64,000 nucleotides of DNA from Sordaria brevicollis. Taxonomy: Eukaryota > Ascomycota > Sordariomycetes > Sordariales > Sordariaceae. The stretch covers positions 806,001 through 870,000 of the forward strand of contig JAUTDP010000015.1 in NCBI GenBank assembly GCA_033439795.1, in the 5' to 3' direction. Of this stretch, positions 45,666 to 55,582 are shown in pieces. The notes beneath the pieces were generated by a model, which had not been told where the DNA came from, ran no database searches, and worked only from the letters and a program-made list of their open reading frames with translations. Positions within the stretch are counted from its first letter, which is position 1; each line of letters opens with the position of its first letter. Position numbers and translations under genes: made by a program.

Positions 45666-47040
45666 AAGCCGCGACGCCTCACGAAACAGCGGCAACACCA
45701 AGAAGATTCTACACAGTTGATGTCTTCCACTTTGCAAGAGGTGGTTGTCAACCGCAAGTCTGTGTCGAGAGGAAATACAGCCTGGACGGATAACGATAAA
45801 TTTCACATGGTTGCATTGACCAATAAGCCGAGAGCGGCGGCCCAAGAATGCGGGACGGTAGGACCCTGATCAGCCAGGTCGTGGACCCTGGATCTGTGAC
45901 CTTGATATTCCGGATGTTTTTGACGGCGCAAGTTGAAATGCTGAAGGCGTATGAACACGGCCAGCAACGACGTCAAAGACTAAATTGCTCTTTCAAATTG
46001 TTGATCCTTCTGAATGCCCTTTTGACACTGCTTCTTGCCGCTTGTTCTCCGGCAAACGGATGGCACGAAGGCCGACCACCTTGAGCTTGCAGACTCTCTT
46101 CATCTTCCGCCTTCACACCAGAGGTGTTGCCGGGTCAGTGGCAGGAGCAGATGTCGACAACCGCGCAAACAAACAGTCGCGAGCATCACAGCTTCTTGTT
46201 CGGACAACCACCAGCTGGCCGGCCGTTGTGGATCACCACCTCCCTTTCTGGAAAGGCCTCCACATTTTCGAGAACCCACACAGTCTAGAACACGCTGCAT
46301 TCGCCTCCTGCTTCGTGCGGGGAACTTCGCCAACTACGACGAAGACGCTCCTAGACATTCACCCAAAGATCATGTCCTATCTTTCTGACTGTCCTATGTT
46401 GGCATCAAGGTCCAAATAGGAGTGTCTGAATGGGTTTTCAAGATGCTCTTGACATGTCAAAGTTGGGAGTTTGCTCATTGTCCTAATCGCCAACCGGGAA
46501 GGTATGGCGACGTGGACACAGTACGGACATCTTATCTTAGGTGCGCCTAACCGCAATGGCTCTAAGTCGTCCCTAACCCTCTGCTGTTTGAAGGGTCTGA
46601 TAAGGATTTGCTCGCACCGTGCCGACCAAAAGTGACATCCAAAATTGACATTTCTCCTTCTCAGCGGTCTTTCCGCCCACAACCTCACTCTTGTTCTAGA
46701 ACCAGACTTTGGACTGGCAGTTTTCCCCTCTTCCCCTCTGAAAAATTCCTCAGCCTCCAGGCTAGTTTCTTTCCCATCCCCCCGGCCTCCCTCACTTCTT
46801 CTAATGGCTACCCATTGTCGCTAAATCAAGTCAAGACATTCCTCTAGGTACCTTCATTCTCCGGGAGCTTGTGCCCACCATTTTCACAGCTCTAAGCCGC
46901 GCAAAGGGGACTCCGGCTAGCCCTCCCCTCGACGCCGACACTTCTCATCTTCTCTTCTCTTGTGTTGCGACTGCGAGCACGCCCTGTACACGCACCATCT
47001 GCAGCATTGCATGATTGCATGCATCCTGGTCTGAAAGTCA
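45666..47040. other. 1.4-kb intergenic
   Basis: 3' flank of the NmrA-like gene and promoter of the coiled-coil gene, both on the plus strand. A pyrimidine-rich leader occupies about 46720-46800. Frames here lack domains or reliable starts. Confidence 0.45.
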
Positions 47041-50000
47041 ATGCCACATCCATTGCCAGCACGCCCGCCAACCGCTCCAGCAGCCATGGTAGCCTCGCAA
47101 TTCTCCCGCCACATGTGCCTTTTTGGCTTCGACCATGATACGCAAGCCAGACTGGTATTCGATGGCAAGTGGGCAACGGCTTTCTTAAAAAAGGAATATA
47201 CGAATGAGTACCACGAGCTGGTCCAGCGATTCAATTCCGACCAACATGCAAAACAAGAGCTCAAGTATGCCAACAATGTCTGCGTCCTCTTCAAAGCGCT
47301 CCTCTATTGCGGTCGATACTGGGGTCAGGATAGCTTTTGGACCGCTATCGCCAGTGGCTTCAGCACCAAGCCTGAGTATGTCGAGGAGTTGACTTACATG
47401 CTCATGGACGCCCGCAAAATCCAACGTAGAAGACATGTTCCCCGTCCTCACAACTCCGAAGTTACGCGCGCGGTGGATGAATGGATGGCCTTTCTTGACG
47501 CTTATGGTCCCGATCTCGAGAGGGCTCTCGGTGATCGCACGGTCCACACTGTCACGGATTCCGATGTCTACGCTGACGCGGATACCTTTTACAAGAGCAT
47601 GAAAGGAATACATGTCAATAGCAACAACATTCCCTTGAGCGTCATTGGGAAACCACCATGCACAAGGATACTTGCAGCAACTGAAACCCCCTATCGTCCG
47701 ACTCCTGGAGGCCATCGTAGACGGGATCTTCCACCTCCACCGGTATCACCGCCTATTAAGAACGAACCCCGACCTGTTGGGACGGGCTACGAATACTTGC
47801 TGGAACCTAACCGGAACACCACCGGGGAGCCTTTGCGTAAGCGCTCAGGGTCGCCCCTTTCTCATGACGAGGACGACTACCCCCCATACAAACGGCACCA
47901 TGGCAACTCCGAATTGGACTACGAACAGCATTCACCTCCACGTTGGTATCCAGAGGCAAGGGCTGGCTTGCGGCAGCGTGAGGACCGATCGCGTTACGAC
48001 GAGTTTGAACGACCGCCGCCTCGGGGACCGCGATCTGGTGATTTTTGGCCACCACTGGAAGCTCATGCATCCCAGCCTCGAACGGAATATGAGAGGCGGC
48101 GAAGCCATGATGAACAACTGCAAAAGGAAGAGCAGATGCGAAGACTGGAACAGGAGAATCTCGAACTGCAAAAGAAGGTCCAGGAGTATGAAGCCCAGCG
48201 CAAGTTGGATCAACAGCGACTGGAGCAACAGCGGCTTGACAAGGAGCTTGATGATTTGCAGCAGGCTCGATCCAAACAATCGAAGGCTGAGAAGAAGAAG
48301 CAGCTTGACGCTCAAAAGAAGATAGAGCAGCAGAGGATCGAAGAGCAGAAAAAGGCCAATGAGAAGAAGAGAAAGCAGGAGGAGGAAGAAAGGAAGAGGA
48401 TTGAGGCGCAGAAGCAACTTCAACTTGAAGAGGAGCGCCAACGCAAGCTCGAGGAGCAGCGTAAACTCGAGGAGCAGCGTAAACTCGAGGAGCAGCGTAA
48501 ACTCGAGGAGCAGCGTAAACTCGAGGAGCAGCGCAAACTCGAGGAGCAACGCAAGCTCGAGGAGCAACGCAAGCTCGAGGAGCAACGCAAGCTTGAGGAG
48601 CAACGCAAGCTTGAGGAGCAGCGTAAACTCGAAGAAGAACGGAGGCTTGCAGAACAGAAAAGGCTCGAGGAGGAACGCAAGCTCGAGGAGGAACGCAAGC
48701 TCGAGGAGGAACGCAAGCTCGAGGAGGAACGCAAGCTCGAGGAGGAACGCAAGCTCGAGGAGGAACGCAAGCTTGCAGAGCAGAAAAGGCTTGAGCAGGA
48801 AAAACAACGGAAAGCCGAAGACGAGCAGCGTAAGGCTAACGAGCAAAAGCGCCTGGAGGAACAAAAGCGTCTTGAAGAGCAGAAGCGCGTCGAGGAGCAG
48901 AAGCGCGTCGAGGAACAGAAGCGACTCGAGGAATACAAGCGCCTGGAGGAACAGAAGCGACTTGAAGCTGATAAGAAACAGCTTGAAGAGGAGCGCAGGC
49001 AAGCCGAAGCTCGGAAGGGACTCGAAGAGCAACGCGAACGTGAGGCACAGACACAGGTCAACCATCAGAGAAGAATGGCACCTGAGGAGCCGGAGAGACT
49101 CGAGCGAAATCGCCAGGATGAACGCCAACTTGAAAGTAAGCGTCGCTCTGAGCGTATTGACGAGAGCAAGGGCACCACCCATCCTTCAAGTTCCAATGCA
49201 CGAACCGTTCAAGCCTCCGCCGATTCGCCCTTTGTCTTCGGATTCAAATTGAGGAACCAGGTAGAGCAAGCCAATAAGATGAGCCCGGAATTGCAGCGCT
49301 ACAGGTCCCAAGCTAATAGCAAGGGCTGTCCGTTCAATCTGACTCGGGAGCGTATCTTACTATGGAGAGGGCGCTTGGTTGTGCCAGAGGGTATGTTGCG
49401 CATGAACGTCATAACGGAATGTCATCTCGGACCTGCAGCGGTACATTACGGGAGGCAAAAGACGAGAAAGATGCTCTCTGACAAGTATTGGTGGCCTGGC
49501 ATCGACAATGATATGAACCGTTACATTGACAATTGTTCTGATTGCAATCGTCACCAACCACTCTCACGTGAGAGGCCGAAGGAAAGGGAAAACATTGATC
49601 CTCCTGCTCGATCGAGCGGTCAATCACTTGCTCCCGACAACGATGCTCAACATCGAAATGGTCATATGGCTGCCAACCGCACAAGCCCATCAGAAAACAA
49701 GGACACTTTGCTCAGCACAGCCAACTCCTCGGCACCTTCTCATCCTCCTGGGTCCGTTGTTTCGGCTGCGAATGTCCCAGACAGTGTCGCAAATCCTGGA
49801 CCGCGACCCTCACCCCACCCGTCCGTCCGGTCTTCGGATGAGGAAAATTTGGGGTTGAAAGAGACGGTCGCCATACTCGAGAAGAAGCTGGCAGATACTG
49901 AGGGGCAGCTCAAGGCGGCTGCCGTGATTCGGCCGCTTGAACGGAGCATTAGCAAATGTCAATCGGATATTAGCAGTCTCCGCGGAGAGATGAGTACGCT

Positions 50001-50832
50001 CTCCGACTCATTCCAGGTCATGGTGGACAAGATGGCATTGATCCAAGATGATCTCATATCTATCAAGGAGAATGTCCAGAGCAAGCAGCAAGGGGAGGGT
50101 GGCGTCGAAGAGCTCTCGATTTCGGTAAGGGACATCAAGGAGCACGTCGCATCGGTGCTAAGCGAAATCTCCGACCTGCGTTTGCGGCACCAGCAACTGG
50201 AAAAGAAGGTCATCGCGACAACCTTCAGGGTTGTCCCATCTAAGGATTCCGAGGCTTTAAAGACTGCCTTGGGTGACATGTCGCAAAGGTTCGACAAGTT
50301 GATGAATGACGTGGCCGATCTAAGGAAAGGTCAAGAACGACAGACCCCTCTATCTTCACCAATTATGACGGACGATATCATGAATTTCTTGAAGATAATC
50401 TGCGATAACGTCGATTTCCTGATAGATGAAGTGGCGGACGTGAAGAAGGAGCAATCGCGGATGGGTGCAACATCCGATGCATCGGAAAATGCTGCCGTCC
50501 CCGTCGACGCCGAGCTCATCAAAGCCTTGTTTGCAGAGCAGAAGGCTTTGATTCAGAGCCAGAATCAGAAGATGTCCAAAATGTCCAATGACATCTCAAG
50601 CTTACAAGCTCAGGTGTATGCTTCTGGTAGGACCCAAGCTCAGCCAAAGAGCTTGAAAAATGCCATGGCGGCTGCAGAGAAAGACTTGCAACACCATCTC
50701 ATCACGATGAAAGGTTATCGAGACAAGATGGCCGAGCGAGGAAATCCGTCGCCCAACGTCGTTGCGAATATGGCCGACATGTGTCAGACGTTGGAAGAGC
50801 TCATCCAGTACTCCAAGGCTGGACAGAAGTAA
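47041..50832 (+). CDS. Coiled-coil protein with embedded integrase H2C2 zinc-binding module
   Basis: Single exon, 1263 residues; the ATG at 47086 (GCCATGG context) is an alternative start that would shorten it by 15. Residues about 16-160 form a folded, unrecognised domain (CLFGFDHDTQARLVFDGKW). A disordered stretch follows. A long Glu/Arg/Lys/Gln coiled coil runs from about 355 to 700 and includes hexapeptide repeats. At about residues 770-841 sits a module with the retroelement integrase zinc-binding (H2C2) layout: ILLWRGRLVVPEG, CHLGPAAVHYG, KYWWPGIDNDM and CSDC. All four ligands (H-x6-H, C-x2-C) are present. A second coiled-coil region makes up the last 300 residues. No RT or integrase core is attached. 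Function unknown; possibly a domesticated transposon fragment used for protein or DNA contact. Confidence 0.88.
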   Translation: MPHPLPARPPTAPAAMVASQFSRHMCLFGFDHDTQARLVFDGKWATAFLKKEYTNEYHELVQRFNSDQHAKQELKYANNVCVLFKALLYCGRYWGQDSFWTAIASGFSTKPEYVEELTYMLMDARKIQRRRHVPRPHNSEVTRAVDEWMAFLDAYGPDLERALGDRTVHTVTDSDVYADADTFYKSMKGIHVNSNNIPLSVIGKPPCTRILAATETPYRPTPGGHRRRDLPPPPVSPPIKNEPRPVGTGYEYLLEPNRNTTGEPLRKRSGSPLSHDEDDYPPYKRHHGNSELDYEQHSPPRWYPEARAGLRQREDRSRYDEFERPPPRGPRSGDFWPPLEAHASQPRTEYERRRSHDEQLQKEEQMRRLEQENLELQKKVQEYEAQRKLDQQRLEQQRLDKELDDLQQARSKQSKAEKKKQLDAQKKIEQQRIEEQKKANEKKRKQEEEERKRIEAQKQLQLEEERQRKLEEQRKLEEQRKLEEQRKLEEQRKLEEQRKLEEQRKLEEQRKLEEQRKLEEQRKLEEQRKLEEERRLAEQKRLEEERKLEEERKLEEERKLEEERKLEEERKLEEERKLAEQKRLEQEKQRKAEDEQRKANEQKRLEEQKRLEEQKRVEEQKRVEEQKRLEEYKRLEEQKRLEADKKQLEEERRQAEARKGLEEQREREAQTQVNHQRRMAPEEPERLERNRQDERQLESKRRSERIDESKGTTHPSSSNARTVQASADSPFVFGFKLRNQVEQANKMSPELQRYRSQANSKGCPFNLTRERILLWRGRLVVPEGMLRMNVITECHLGPAAVHYGRQKTRKMLSDKYWWPGIDNDMNRYIDNCSDCNRHQPLSRERPKERENIDPPARSSGQSLAPDNDAQHRNGHMAANRTSPSENKDTLLSTANSSAPSHPPGSVVSAANVPDSVANPGPRPSPHPSVRSSDEENLGLKETVAILEKKLADTEGQLKAAAVIRPLERSISKCQSDISSLRGEMSTLSDSFQVMVDKMALIQDDLISIKENVQSKQQGEGGVEELSISVRDIKEHVASVLSEISDLRLRHQQLEKKVIATTFRVVPSKDSEALKTALGDMSQRFDKLMNDVADLRKGQERQTPLSSPIMTDDIMNFLKIICDNVDFLIDEVADVKKEQSRMGATSDASENAAVPVDAELIKALFAEQKALIQSQNQKMSKMSNDISSLQAQVYASGRTQAQPKSLKNAMAAAEKDLQHHLITMKGYRDKMAERGNPSPNVVANMADMCQTLEELIQYSKAGQK
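48446..48800 (+). repeat. 18-bp tandem repeats coding KLEEQR / KLEEER
   Basis: Ten near-identical 18-bp units encoding KLEEQR run from about 48446 to 48625. After a short interruption (RLAEQK), six units encoding LEEERK run from about 48663 to 48770. Units differ by one or two synonymous bases, so expansion is recent. The frame and hexad are kept. Such arrays often vary in copy number between strains. Confidence 0.9.
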
Positions 50833-52275
50833 TGAGTCCCGCATCACTTACCGGGTATACCGGACGAATGGACAGCCAAGGCATCTTCATACTGGGTTCT
50901 TATCACCGGCAACCGCCTTGAGCATCGTCACCACTCAGTCGAACAACCCCAAGTAGCCCGCGTGGACTACCTGGGCCACTTATTCTTTCACGACTAGCAC
51001 GAAGTATTGTGTATCCGAAAAGTCAACATCTTTTACTGTACAGAACAAGCCTCCGTGCTGTTTATGGCTACTCCCTAACACCATGCATGGAAACCTTGGG
51101 TCTGTGGTTTAGCAATCACCTATGTTACGAACATGTCTACGGAGTTAACATGCAGTTACCATATCAGATGTGTATGAACGCCATTATCGCGGGAGGACCG
51201 CAAATCGCATCTTGGAGCCATTGAGTCAGACTGGGAAACCGGCATACGACACCTAGTTTACCAATAGACTACCTCATTGTTAATAGCCCCCTTTGTGCCG
51301 TACGGGTTGTGCGCAGTGTTTACGTTCGACCAAAGCCAGCCGGGTCGCCCCATAAGGGTCGGAGCGACCCTGACAGCAAAATATTCCACAAAGGCGATCA
51401 GAGCCTAGGCAAGAACACATCTGAGGACGTTTCATGCCTTGTTCTCGCGGAGAATGGTGATCAATTGATTGACACAAACGCTGACTAGGGCTAACAGTAG
51501 GAAACGCTAACAGCTCGTTCGGCTGATTGCGCACTATGGTAGACGCCAGACGAACAGCTCAACCATATTGATATCACAGTTCAAACAGACAGTAAAGCAA
51601 TCCTGAATAGGCGCAATGAATGATCGAGAAAGTGCAGTCACCGTGGGACTTGCGGAACAAACAAAGCTTCAGGTAAGTCATCTCTCTTTCTGATACAAGC
51701 GAGTCCTCTTTGAGAGTAGGAGTAGATTTTCTGAGATCACGCATGTTCAAACATGCGAAGTTTCACTTCGAACGGATCAGTGTCATGAGGTACATGCATC
51801 TCCCGCTGCTTTCTTCAAACTCCAGGAGCTCACAGAAACGCGAACAAGGAGACCAACGGGGATGGCTACAATGACGTCATATGGATCGGCTGGGGTCCGG
51901 GCCAATCGGCAGCGTTTGAACGGAGCCGCGATTCTTTTCTCATCAGATGCCATTTCTGTTGGGAACATTCTCGTTTTGGGTTTCAAGCTGGAGATCCTGA
52001 AACGCATGATATTTTCATTGGGTTTTCGCGGCGTGCGTTTTGTCAACGTTTTTTGGACATCAAGCTTCTGATTTTTGGCCCGTCTCTCTTTTCCACCCTT
52101 TTCATGAATTTTCCAGGGACCTGGACGGATCGACATCGCGCCACCAAAACAGTCCTCGGAAGATGTTGGCTCGCATGTGAAGACGACTCATTGAACAAAA
52201 TACTTTACAATCGCAGCGACAGCCAGTTCATCATACCGAAGGATTTGGACTTTCATTCACTTGCCAACCGTCACG
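50833..52275. other. 1.4-kb intergenic
   Basis: Between two plus-strand genes. The minus frame at 51783-52136 is Lys/Arg-rich but lies opposite the hydrolase promoter and shows no domain. No RNA gene seen. Confidence 0.45.
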
Positions 52276-54090
52276 ATGATTGACGACACCTTCTCCCGCC
52301 TCATCTTTATCCGGGTTTGCATTGTTCTCCTCCAGTATGCGCCGCTCATCGAAACTCTCCTCCTTCTCACGGCCATCATTCTGCGCTACCCGCCATCGCC
52401 ATTTATAACATATGCTGCCTATATCACCTCTTTCATTCCTCCCTCTCTTTTCGCTGCCCTCACTTCCACCACGACGATCATCCTCCTCGCCGCGCTTCTC
52501 ACAACAGAGCTCATCTACATTACCACGCTCTACCTCCCACACAAGTCCAGTCTTACTCACGAAGCCATTCACCCTCCCTTACCCGGCCGAAAAGAGCGGG
52601 AAGAGCTATTCGACAGGGCCTTAACCAGCACGACAGACTGGGATGAATACCTGAAACTCTGGTTTCTCGGATCGCCGGCGGAGGAAGTCAAGAGGGAGAA
52701 CGTGCGAGAGTTTTTGCTATGGGCATTTTTTGACAGGAACGGGGAGGTCAAAGGCGACAATGGAGACATCGAGGAAGAGTTGGAATCCTATCTGGACAAA
52801 ATCGAAGCGCTCATCGGTCGGAAACTGCCCCCCGGTCGAGGCGCTGCTACGTCGCTCAGGCTGACGTTTGATGCGATTGAGACGAGGTATCGAAGTGTGG
52901 TTTGGTATGGGGTTATTGCGTTGTTGGATCTGGTGACGCATGGACTGTTGGCGTGGTGGGGGTATGCGCACTATAGGCCGGATCATTCGACAGCGGAGGG
53001 AGGAGTAGGGGGGGAGGCAGGAAGGCAGGCAAGAGGGGAGGCAGATGGGGTGACGAAGGCGGCGACGACCCTCTTTCCACCACGCCTTCAGCACTCGATT
53101 CCTTTCTCGATCCCTTCTAGCCTCCGGCATCAGACATCGCCTACGAAGCATTTAAGCTACTACCTCCGTCCACACCGCTCACGCACACACCCGCCTGTGG
53201 TGTTCATCCACGGCATTGGCATTGGTCTCTGGAGCTATACCACTCTTCTCAGCTCTCTCCGATCTACCCACTCTTTAGACGGCGAAGATGACGGACAGAT
53301 AGGCATTCTAGCCATCGAGCTCTTACCAATCTCCTCCCGCCTGACTGGCTCAGGACCAGACCTGCCCGCTGAGATCACCCACGGCGAATTCCTGCGGGAG
53401 CTGGAAACGGTTTTGAAGTACCATAACCGAGACGGACAGTTTCCGCTGGAAAAGGGCTTCACGCTCGTGACGCATAGCTATGGTTCAACCCTTGTTGCGC
53501 CGATACTAAGGTCAACGACACCGTTCATTGACACTTCTTCACCCTCTACGTCTGGGATAACGGAGAAGGCTGACCTAGCGGGAGGGAAGAGTCTAGCGGA
53601 CCTTACCAACACCCTAATCCTCACCGACCCCGTCTCCATCTGCTTACACCTCCCAGCGGTGGCATACAACTTCACCCGGCGACCACCTAGGACTGCCAAC
53701 GAGTGGCAGTTGTGGTACTTTGCTTCTACGGATATAGGGATAGCGAGGGCTTTGGGGCGGGGGTTCTTTTGGAGGGAGAATATCCTTTGGAGGGAGGACA
53801 TCCTTACCTTCATTCAAAAGAAGGGGAAGAGAGTAGTGGTTTGTTTGGCGGGACGGGATTTGATTGTTGATACCAAGAGTGTGAGGGGGTATTTGGGCTG
53901 GAGTGATGGTGAGAAGGAAGGACTGGATGGGGATGTGAAGTGGGAGCAGGAGGGGAAGATGGGTGAGAGGATGAGGAAGAGATTGGATAATGGGGTGGAG
54001 GTGGTTTGGTACCCGAGGCTGGATCATGCCCAGATGTATGAGAGCAGGGAGAGGTTGAGGCCTGTTTTGGAGGTTATCGAGGGGAGGTAG
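52276..54090 (+). CDS. Membrane-anchored alpha/beta hydrolase
   Basis: Single exon, 604 residues from the first ATG in frame (codons upstream are non-ATG). Hydrophobic segments at about 7-36, 45-86 and 205-230 suggest membrane attachment. From about residue 300 the alpha/beta-hydrolase fold starts. It has oxyanion-loop VFIHGIGIGLW near 312, nucleophile elbow VTHSYGS with Ser near 400, a likely acid in CLAGRDLIVD near 530 and His in RLDHAQMYE near 584. The order nucleophile-acid-His is canonical. The nucleophile motif is T-H-S-Y-G rather than G-x-S-x-G, as in several fungal hydrolases. Substrate unknown; lipid-like substrates are plausible for a membrane enzyme. Confidence 0.85.
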   Translation: MIDDTFSRLIFIRVCIVLLQYAPLIETLLLLTAIILRYPPSPFITYAAYITSFIPPSLFAALTSTTTIILLAALLTTELIYITTLYLPHKSSLTHEAIHPPLPGRKEREELFDRALTSTTDWDEYLKLWFLGSPAEEVKRENVREFLLWAFFDRNGEVKGDNGDIEEELESYLDKIEALIGRKLPPGRGAATSLRLTFDAIETRYRSVVWYGVIALLDLVTHGLLAWWGYAHYRPDHSTAEGGVGGEAGRQARGEADGVTKAATTLFPPRLQHSIPFSIPSSLRHQTSPTKHLSYYLRPHRSRTHPPVVFIHGIGIGLWSYTTLLSSLRSTHSLDGEDDGQIGILAIELLPISSRLTGSGPDLPAEITHGEFLRELETVLKYHNRDGQFPLEKGFTLVTHSYGSTLVAPILRSTTPFIDTSSPSTSGITEKADLAGGKSLADLTNTLILTDPVSICLHLPAVAYNFTRRPPRTANEWQLWYFASTDIGIARALGRGFFWRENILWREDILTFIQKKGKRVVVCLAGRDLIVDTKSVRGYLGWSDGEKEGLDGDVKWEQEGKMGERMRKRLDNGVEVVWYPRLDHAQMYESRERLRPVLEVIEGR

Positions 54091-54244
54091 TGACCGTAGT
54101 GTCTTCTGTGTATCAAAGGGGACAGGAATAGAACAATCAAAGGGTATAATATCAACTCCCATCGCCCCGCGGTTCTCGCTAGATATCCAACCCCCAAGCA
54201 CATCAAATGAGAACCAAAACTCCCAAAACAAAATAAACAACACT

Positions 54245-54875
54245 TCAGGCCCTCGAAGGCGGATACTCAGCCTTCCCCCTCCCCCATCCCTTCAGATGAA
54301 CCTCAACCGGATGCCCTCCACTTCTTATGATAACCCAATGCGCATCTTGATCCGTCGACTCGTTCAGAACCTGATGTTCAGTCCAAGCCGGAACAGCAGC
54401 AAAGTCGCCCTGGCCAAGTTCATGTCGTTCCGGGTCGTCTTCATCTTTCTCTTTAGATGATGACGCGGTGAGCAAAACACCGCTACCAAGCGCAACGTAG
54501 AGAATGGCGTCTTGTTCGCCGTAATGTCGTATGGTTGAGTAGGTGTTTGGTGATAGAACCAGTACTATTCATCCATTATCATTACCATACATCTCTTACA
54601 AACACAGCTTAAGACTGGTAGATACAAAAGAAGAAAGAAAGAAAGAAATCCGTACCGGTTGAGCAGATCTTATCCAGCCTCCCCACCACCGCATCCCGAC
54701 TATAGACCCTCACTCGATGAGTCCCTGGTGTCCCATCGGCGTTGGGGACCATGGGTGGTACAAGTGGGATTATGTCGGTTTTCTTGGTGATGGAGACGGA
54801 AGTGGGGAGGATCATGGGGAGGATGTCGTCGATTATGGGGAGGAGGGAGGCCATTATGGTGAGGAGCAGGGGCAT
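54245..54875 (-). CDS. Small cupin-fold protein
   Basis: Two exons (54875-54656 and 54564-54245) give 179 residues. Exon 2 carries a single cupin barrel: ALGSGVLLT, then HELGQGDFAAVPAWTEHQVLNE, which is the second cupin motif (G-D-x-x-x-x-P-x-x-x-x-H). It ends with a strand WVIIRSGG. Splicing GTACGG to TAG joins CST to VLVLSPNTYSTIRHYG, which supplies the first cupin strand. The metal-binding His set is partial, so enzymatic activity is uncertain. The intron contains a GAAA microsatellite. A start at 54854, seven codons later, is equally possible. An open frame at 54876-55195 might add an upstream exon. Confidence 0.68.
54630..54649. repeat. GAAA microsatellite in cupin intron
   Basis: About five GAAA units on the plus strand, read as TTTC on the transcribed strand, near the donor of the cupin gene's intron. 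Confidence 0.8.
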
Positions 54876-55582
54876 GCGGGTGCGAGATGCGGTTTTGGAA
54901 GTTGTTTCGATAGTTTGAGGTGAGGGACAAGGTTCGGCAATTGGAGGATGAGGAGTAAACGGATGGGGGGAGGTTGGGAGACTGGGGTCAAGATCTCAAA
55001 GAGCTGAGTTTTGGTGAGGATGTCAGTGACAACACAAGGGTCGAAGTGCGAAAACGACGGCGACGGACCGGACTGGGCGCGGTTTAAAAGCGCCGCGGTG
55101 TTGGTGATGATGCGAGTTGAAGGATCGTGATTGCACCGTGATATGCGCCGTGATGGGGTTGTTGAAGCCGGGAAGGTGATGATGGCATCTTGCATAGCTA
55201 TTGTTAGTGTTATATCGTTGTAGAGGGTTAAAAGAGGCAATGCGAATCTAAGACACTAACAGATGCTATGTTTATCTGAGACTTCGATCCCTGCAATGCC
55301 ATGCGTCTGTGTCCCATTGATCACCATCACCAAGAGCGGGCCACGCTCCCACTGTGGGCAAGAGGTGGGGTAGCTGGATGCGCTAGAGCACTAACAAGCC
55401 GACGCTAAAATGATAAGTCGTCACCATTTTGAAAGATCAAAAAGAAGTTTGAATTCCTGTCTCTTCTTTTTTTCTTTGATCTGAAGCTTCGACACTCATC
55501 GTTCTTGCCCGATGATGACAGTTGTGTAACCTCGAGTCGCACTCTTCATACAAACTCGAATTTTCAATTACTCGTTGAAACA
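54876..55582. promoter_or_regulatory. Divergent region between cupin and F-box genes
   Basis: Probably holds both promoters. A minus-strand frame with ATG at 55195 (to 54854) overlaps the cupin start in another phase; it looks partly coding but could not be joined with confidence. Confidence 0.35.

Noticed and set aside
47932..49182. 416-codon Leu/Phe-rich frame antisense to the coiled-coil repeats
   Set aside because: Produced by the Lys/Glu/Arg repeat on the other strand; mimics a membrane protein but has no starts, domains or own context.
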